64,000 nucleotides of DNA from Bradysia coprophila (lineage: Eukaryota; Arthropoda; Insecta; Diptera; Sciaridae). The first letter of the stretch is position 1. Each line of letters opens with the position of its first letter. Positions 58,301 to 64,000 of the stretch are shown one piece after another. The DNA lies in NCBI RefSeq assembly GCF_014529535.1, contig NW_023503608.1, positions 3,100,001 to 3,164,000 of the forward strand. Direction: 5' to 3'. The translations under genes and the position numbers were made by a program. Below the pieces are notes generated by a model. That model had not been told where the DNA came from and made no database searches. It worked only from the letters and a program-made list of their open reading frames with translations.

Positions 58301-61300
58301 CAGGATATGGTACACTAAAACTAGACAGATTTATAAAACTTGATCTATTTCGAATAAGTTCTGTAGGGTCAGTTTATGGTTCACTAAAAATAGACAGATT
58401 TTTGAGAATCTGTCTATTTTGGATAAATTCGGCTTGATCAGGATATGGTACACTAAAACTAGACAGATTTATAAAACTTGATCTATTTCGAATAAGTTCT
58501 GTAGGGTCAGTTTATGGTTCAATAAAAATAGACAGATTTTTGAGAATCTGTCTATTTTGGATAAATTCGGCTTGATCAGGATATGGTACACTAAAACTAG
58601 ACAGATTTATAAAACTTGATCTATTTCGAATAAGTTCAATAGGGTCAGTTTATGGTTCACTAAAAATAGACAGATTTTTGAGAATCTGCTATTTTGGATA
58701 AATTCGGCTTGATCAGGATATGGTACACTAAAACTAGACAGATTTATAAAACTTGATCTATTTCGAATAAGTTCTGTAGGGTCAGTTTATGGTTCACTAA
58801 AAATAGACAGATTTTTGAGAATCTGTCTATTTTGGATAAATTCGGCTTGATCAGGATATGGTACACTAAAACTAGACAGATTTATAAAACTTGATCTATT
58901 TCGAATAAGTTCTGTAGGGTCAGTTTATGGTTCAATAAAAATAGACAGATTTTTGAGAATCTGTCTATTTTGGATAAATTCGGCTTGATCAGGATATGGT
59001 ACACTAAAACTAGACAGATTTATAAAACTTGATCTATTTCGAATAAGTTATGTAGGGTCAGTTTATGGTTCAATAAAAATAGACAGATTTTTGAGAATCT
59101 GTCTATTTTGGATAAATTCGGCTTGATCAGGATATGGTACACTAAAAATAGACAGATTTATAAAACTTGATCTATTTCGAATAAGTTCTGTAGGGTCAGT
59201 TTATGGTTCACTAAAAATAGACAGATTTTTGAGAATCTGTCTATTTTGGATAAATTCGGCTTGATCAGGATATGGTACACTAAAACTAGACAGATTTATA
59301 AAACTTGATCTATTTCGAATAAGTTCAATAGGGTCAGTTTATGGTTCACTAAAAATAGACAGATTTTTGAGAATCTGCTATTTTGGATAAATTCGGCTTC
59401 ATCAGGATATGGTACACTAAAACTAGACAGATTTATAAAACTTGATCTATTTCGAATAAGTTCTGTAGGGTCAGTTTATGGTTCACTAAAAATAGACAGA
59501 TTTTTGAGAATCTGTCTATTTTGGATAAATTCGGCTTGATCAGGATATGGTACACTAAAACTAGACAGATATATAAAACTTGATCTATTTCGAATAAGTT
59601 CTGTAGGGTCAGTTTATGGTTCAATAAAAATAGACAGATTTTTGAGAATCTGTCTATTTTGGATAAATTCGGCTTGATCAGGATATGGTACACTAAAAAT
59701 AGACAGATTTATAAAACTTGATCTATTTCGAATAAGTTCTGTAGGGTCAGTTTATGGTTCACTAAAAATAGACAGATTTTTGAGAATCTGTCTATTTTGG
59801 ATAAATTCGGCTTGATCAGGATATGGTACACTAAAAATAGACAGATTTATAAAACTTGATCTATTTCGAATAAGTTCTGTAGGGTCAGTTTATGGTTCAA
59901 TAAAAATAGACAGATTTTTGAGAATCTGTCTATTTTGGATAAATTCGGCTTGATCAGGATATGGTACACTAAAAATAGACAGATTTATAAAACTTGATCT
60001 ATTTCGAATAAGTTCTGTAGGGTCAGTTTATGGTTCAATAAAAATAGACAGATTTTTGAGAATCTGTCTATTTTGGATAAATTCGGCTTGATCAGGATAT
60101 GGTACACTAAAAATAGACAGATTTATAAAACTTGATCTATTTCGAATAAGTTCTGTAGGGTCAGTTTATGGTTCACTAAAAATAGACAGATTTTCGAAAA
60201 TCTGTCTATTTTGGATAAATTTGGCTTGGGCAGGTTATGGTTCACTAAAAACAAGACAGATTTATAAAACTCGATCTATTTCGAATAAGTTCAGTAGGGT
60301 CAGTTTATGGTTCAATAAAATAGACAGATTTTTGAGAATCTGCTATTTTGGATAAATTCGGCTTGATCAGGATATGGTACACTAAAAATAGACAGATTTA
60401 TAAAACTTGATCTATTTCGAATAAGTTCTGTAGGGTCAGTTTATGGTTCAATAAAAATAGACAGATTTTTGAGAATCTGTCTATTTTGGATAAATTCGGC
60501 TTGATCAGGATATGGTACACTAAAAATAGACAGATTTATAAAACTTGATCTATTTCGAATAAGTTCTGTAGGGTCAGTTTATGGTTCAATAAAAATAGAC
60601 AGATTTTTGAGAATCTGTCTATTTTGGATAAATTCGGCTTGATCAGGATATGGTACACTAAAAATAGACAGATTTATAAAACTTGATCTATTTCGAATAA
60701 GTTCTGTAGGGTCAGTTTATGGTTCACTAAAAATAGACAGATTTTCGAAAATCTGTCTATTTTGGATAAATTTGGCTTGGGCAGGTTATGGTTCACTAAA
60801 AACAAGACAGATTTATAAAACTCGATCTATTTCGAATAAGTTCAGTAGGGTCAGTTTATGGTTCAATAAAAATAGACAGATTTTTGAGAATCTGTCTATT
60901 TTGGATAAATTCGGCTTGATCAGGATATGGTACACTAAAAATAGACAGATTTATAAAACTTGATCTATTTCGAATAAGTTCTGTAGGGTCAGTTTATGGT
61001 TCAATAAAAATAGACAGATTTTTGAGAATCTGTCTATTTTGGATAAATTCGGCTTGATCAGGATATGGTACACTAAAAATAGACAGATTTATAAAACTTG
61101 ATCTATTTCGAATAAGTTCTGTAGGGTCAGTTTATGGTTCAATAAAATAGACAGATTTTTGAGAATCTGTCTATTTTGGATAAATTCGGCTTGATCAGGA
61201 TATGGTACACTAAAACTAGACAGATTTATAAAACTTGATCTATTTCGAATAAGTTCTGTAGGGTCAGTTTATGGTTCAATAAAAATAGACAGATTTTTGA

Positions 61301-62078
61301 GAATCTGTCTATTTGGATAAATTCGGCTTGATCAGGATATGGTACACTAAAAATAGACAGATTTATAAAACTTGATCTATTTCGAATAAGTTCTGTAGGG
61401 TCAGTTTATGGTTCACTAAAAATAGACAGATTTTCGAAAATCTGTCTATTTTGGATAAATTTGGCTTGGGCAGGTTATGGTTCACTAAAAACAAGACAGA
61501 TTTATAAAACTCGATCTATTTCGAATAAGTTCAGTAGGGTCAGTTTATGGTTCAATAAAAATAGACAGATTTTTGAGAATCTGTCTATTTTGGATAAATT
61601 CGGCTTGATCAGGATATGGTACACTAAAACTAGACAGATTTATAAAACTTGATCTATTTCGAATAAGTTCTGTAGGGTCAGTTTATGGTTCAATAAAAAT
61701 AGACAGATTTTTGAGAATCTGTCTATTTTGGATAAATTCGGCTTGATCAGGATATGGTAACTAAAAATAGACAGATTTATAAAACTTGATCTATTTCGAA
61801 TAAGTTCTGTAGGGTCAGTTTATGGTTCACTAAAAATAGACAGATTTTTTGAAAATCTGTCTATTTTGGATAAATTCGGCTTGGTCAGGATATGGTACAC
61901 TAAAATTAGACAGATTTTAGAAAATCTGTCTATTTTGGATAAATTCGGCTTGGTCAGGATATGGTACACTAAAATTAGACAGATTTTAGAAAATCTGTCT
62001 ATTTTGGATACATTCGGCTTGGTCAGGATATGGTACACTAAAAATAGACAGATTTATGAAAATCTGCTATTTTTGAAT
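55386..62078 (+). repeat. Satellite array: 138-bp dimer of 69-bp monomers, about 48 dimers
   Basis: Successive GGATAAATTCGGCTTGATCA blocks are spaced 138 bp (for example 55526, 55664, 55802, 55940). Each unit splits into two 69-bp halves (55526-55594 and 55595-55663) that agree at 49 of 69 positions in my hand alignment. The second half carries a hairpin, AATAGACAGATT and AATCTGTCTATT around a 6-nt loop. Dimers are near-identical, apart from recurrent variants (CTGCTATTTT deletion form, AATAGGGTCA form, GGCTTGGGCAGGTTATGG form) that recur at multiples of 138. The edge at 55386 starts with a variant dimer. The last about 200 bp (61868-62075) are plain 69-bp monomers. Confidence 0.97.
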
Positions 62079-62853
62079 AAATACAAACGTTTGAAATTCA
62101 CAAAACGAAAAACTTATTATATGAAAAAGTGATTTGAATTTCATTGAAAACATTTTATATGAAGCAATTTTTTTTGAATGTTTTTATACATATTGAATTT
62201 TTAGGTTTTTTTAGTTACAACTCACTTGTAAGGTTTTTTTAGGTGTTGACTGTTAAAGACAATCAACCAACCGCAGTTGGATTATCAACCAGACAACTAG
62301 CAAGCAATCAAGCTGGTCGCAGACCAGCAGGTCAGCAGACCAGCAGGTTAGCAAACCAGTTCGTGATCTGATCTAAGCAGACTAGTTCTGTGTGGTAGCC
62401 CAATCAGATCACGAGCTGGTCTGCTCAGATCAGATCACGAGCTTGTCTGCTCAGATTATATTACGAGCTGGTCTGCTCAGATCAGATCACGAGCTGGTCT
62501 GCTCAGATCAGATCAAGAGCTGGACTGCTCAGATTAGATCACGAGCTGGTCTGCTCAGAACAGATCACGAACTGGTTTGCTAACCTGCTGGTCTGCTGAC
62601 CTGCTGGTCTGCCGACCAGCTTGATTGCTTGCTAGTTGTCTGGTTGATAATCCAACTGCGGTTGGTTGATTGTCTTTAACAGTCAACACCTAAAAAACCT
62701 TACAAGTGAGTTGTAACTAAAAAAACCTAAAATTCAATATGTATAAAAACATTCAAAAAAATTGCTTCATATAAAATGTTTTCAATGAAATTCAAATCAC
62801 TTTTTCATATAATAAGGTTTTCGTTTTGTGAATTTCAAAACGTTTGTATTTAT
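62079..62853. repeat. Palindromic spacer between inverted satellite arrays
   Basis: Arms pair about a centre near 62466: AGGTGTTGACTGTTAAAGAC at 62241 matches the complement ending at 62691, and CAGCAGGTTAGCAAACCAGT at 62341 matches the complement ending at 62590. The arms run without a gap into the satellites on each side, so spacer and flanking arrays are one inverted duplication. No gene found in the spacer. Confidence 0.95.
62404..62580. repeat. 26-bp tandem repeat in the palindrome loop, about 7 copies
   Basis: Unit CAGATCACGAGCTGGTCTGC plus TCAGAT, with small changes between copies. It fills the loop of the inverted duplication and is not itself mirrored; only its edge merges into the arms. 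Confidence 0.92.
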
Positions 62854-64000
62854 TCAAAAATAGCAGATTTTCATAAATCTGTCTATTTTTAGTGTACCAT
62901 ATCCTGACCAAGCCGAATGTATCCAAAATAGACAGATTTTCTAAAATCTGTCTAATTTTAGTGTACCATATCCTGACCAAGCCGAATTTATCCAAAATAG
63001 ACAGATTTTCTAAAATCTGTCTAATTTTAGTGTACCATATCCTGACCAAGCCGAATTTATCCAAAATAGACAGATTTTCAAAAATCTGTCTATTTTTAGT
63101 GAACCATAAACTGACCCTACAGAACTTATTCGAAATAGATCAAGTTTTATAAATCTGTCTAGTTTTAGTGTACCATATCCTGATCAAGCCGAATTTATCC
63201 AAAATAGACAGATTCTCAAAAATCTGTCTATTTTTATTGAACCATAAACTGACCCTACTGAACTTATTCGAAATAGATCGAGTTTTATAAATCTGTCTTT
63301 GTTTTTAGTGAACCATAACCTGCCCAAGCCAAATTTATCCAAAATAGACAGATTTTCGAAAATCTGTCTATTTTTAGTGAACCATAAACTGACCCACAGA
63401 ACTTATATCGAAATAGATCAAGTTTTATAAATCTGTCTATTTTAGTGTACCATATCCTGATCAAGCCGAATTTATCCAAAATAGACAGATTCTCAAAAAT
63501 CTGTCTATTTTTATTGAACCATAAACTGACCCTACAGAACTTATTCGAAATAGATCAAGTTTTATAAATCTGTCTAGTTTTAGTGTAACCATATCCTGAT
63601 CAAGCCGAATTTATCCAAAATAGACAGATTCTCAAAAATCTGTCTATTTTTATTGAACCATAAACTGACCCTACAGAACTTATTCGAAATAGGATCAAGT
63701 TTTATAAATCTGTCTAGTTTTAGTGTACCATATCCTGATCAAGCCGAATTTATCCAAAATAGCAGATTCTCAAAAATCTGTCTATTTTTATTGAACCATA
63801 AACTGACCCTACTGAACTTATTCGAAATAGATCGAGTTTTTATAAATCTGTCTTGTTTTTAGTGAACCATAACCTGCCCAAGCCAAATTTATCCAAAATA
63901 GACAGATTTTCGAAAATCTGTCTATTTTTAGTGAACCATAAACTGACCCTACAGAACTTATTCGAAATAGATCAAGTTTTATAAATCTGTCTATTTTTAG
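62854..64000 (-). repeat. Inverted continuation of the 69/138-bp satellite
   Basis: The complement of the left array, beginning with three 69-bp monomers and continuing in 138-bp dimers to the window edge. Compared with the mirrored left arm it has small homopolymer and point differences and lacks one 138-bp dimer before the first GGCTTGGGCAGG-type variant (about 63290), so it is similar but not an exact mirror. The array continues beyond the window. Confidence 0.95.

Noticed and set aside
55395-63862. Many 60-90-residue frames in the satellite on both strands
   Set aside because: They are produced by the 69-bp period and end at the same stop in each dimer; no start context, introns or family support. 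Kept only as a finding about the frame.
1-64000. CRISPR array, operon or bacterial elements
   Set aside because: The tandem repeats lack unique spacers, and the genes have spliceosomal introns; the window is eukaryotic nuclear DNA.
1-64000. tRNA or rRNA genes
   Set aside because: I saw no convincing A/B-box pair with cloverleaf pairing and no rRNA-like conserved blocks; a tRNA scan could still find a diverged one.
1-64000. Retrovirus-like, LTR or Polinton elements
   Set aside because: No long terminal repeats, integrase, protease, capsid or polymerase-like frames were recognised; the only retroelement is the LINE remnant at 32.3-33.0 kb.

Overview
The window looks like nuclear DNA from an insect, most likely a dipteran. 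It is AT-rich, its genes have short GT-AG introns (mostly 60-100 nt, a few longer), the recognisable proteins are animal families (NFXL1, dipeptidyl peptidase 4, SLC45, an ankyrin/SOCS-box protein, BCS1), and intergenic DNA is full of small non-autonomous transposons. The order is an inference from general character, not from a diagnostic gene.

Layout. 1-15.9 kb holds no gene I can support, only small transposon-like repeats, two of them hAT-type with exact or near-exact 8-bp target duplications. 15.9-17.7 kb (minus) is a four-exon gene for a 250-residue protein of three double-stranded-RNA-binding-type domains and a Cys-rich tail. 19.1-20.0 and 22.8-23.6 kb (both plus) are two three-exon paralogues of an acidic protein I do not recognise; a cluster of small palindromic elements lies between them. 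26.5-30.2 kb (plus) is a twelve-exon NFXL1 gene, convergent with a five-exon membrane short-chain dehydrogenase gene at 30.4-31.6 kb (minus). 32.3-33.0 kb is the 3' remnant of a LINE, followed by a 110-bp tandem repeat and a 325-bp palindrome. 35.4-39.0 kb (minus) is an eleven-exon DPP4 gene with every catalytic residue kept. 39.9-43.1 kb (minus) is a ten-exon SLC45-type sugar transporter. 44.8-45.2 kb is a hAT-type element made of TATCGATAA-like motifs. 46.7-49.4 kb (plus) is a five-exon ankyrin/SOCS-box gene. 51.8-52.8 kb is a 924-bp palindrome. 53.4-54.8 kb (plus) is a two-exon BCS1-type AAA ATPase.

From 55.4 kb to the end the window is satellite DNA. The unit is a 138-bp dimer of two diverged 69-bp monomers, about 48 dimers long, with larger variant-defined periods on top. 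At about 62.47 kb the array turns round: a 775-bp spacer, itself a palindrome with a 26-bp tandem repeat in its loop, joins it head-to-head to an inverted array that runs off the window. Next to the spacer the repeats are plain 69-bp monomers. This resembles the monomeric-edge and higher-order-core organisation of centromeric satellites and is the most striking feature here, though an assembly fold-back must be excluded.

The genes do not form one pathway. All exon models were built by hand from reading frames, splice sites and family knowledge. For every multi-exon gene the listed exons sum to an intact frame, which is good internal support, but none has been checked against transcripts.
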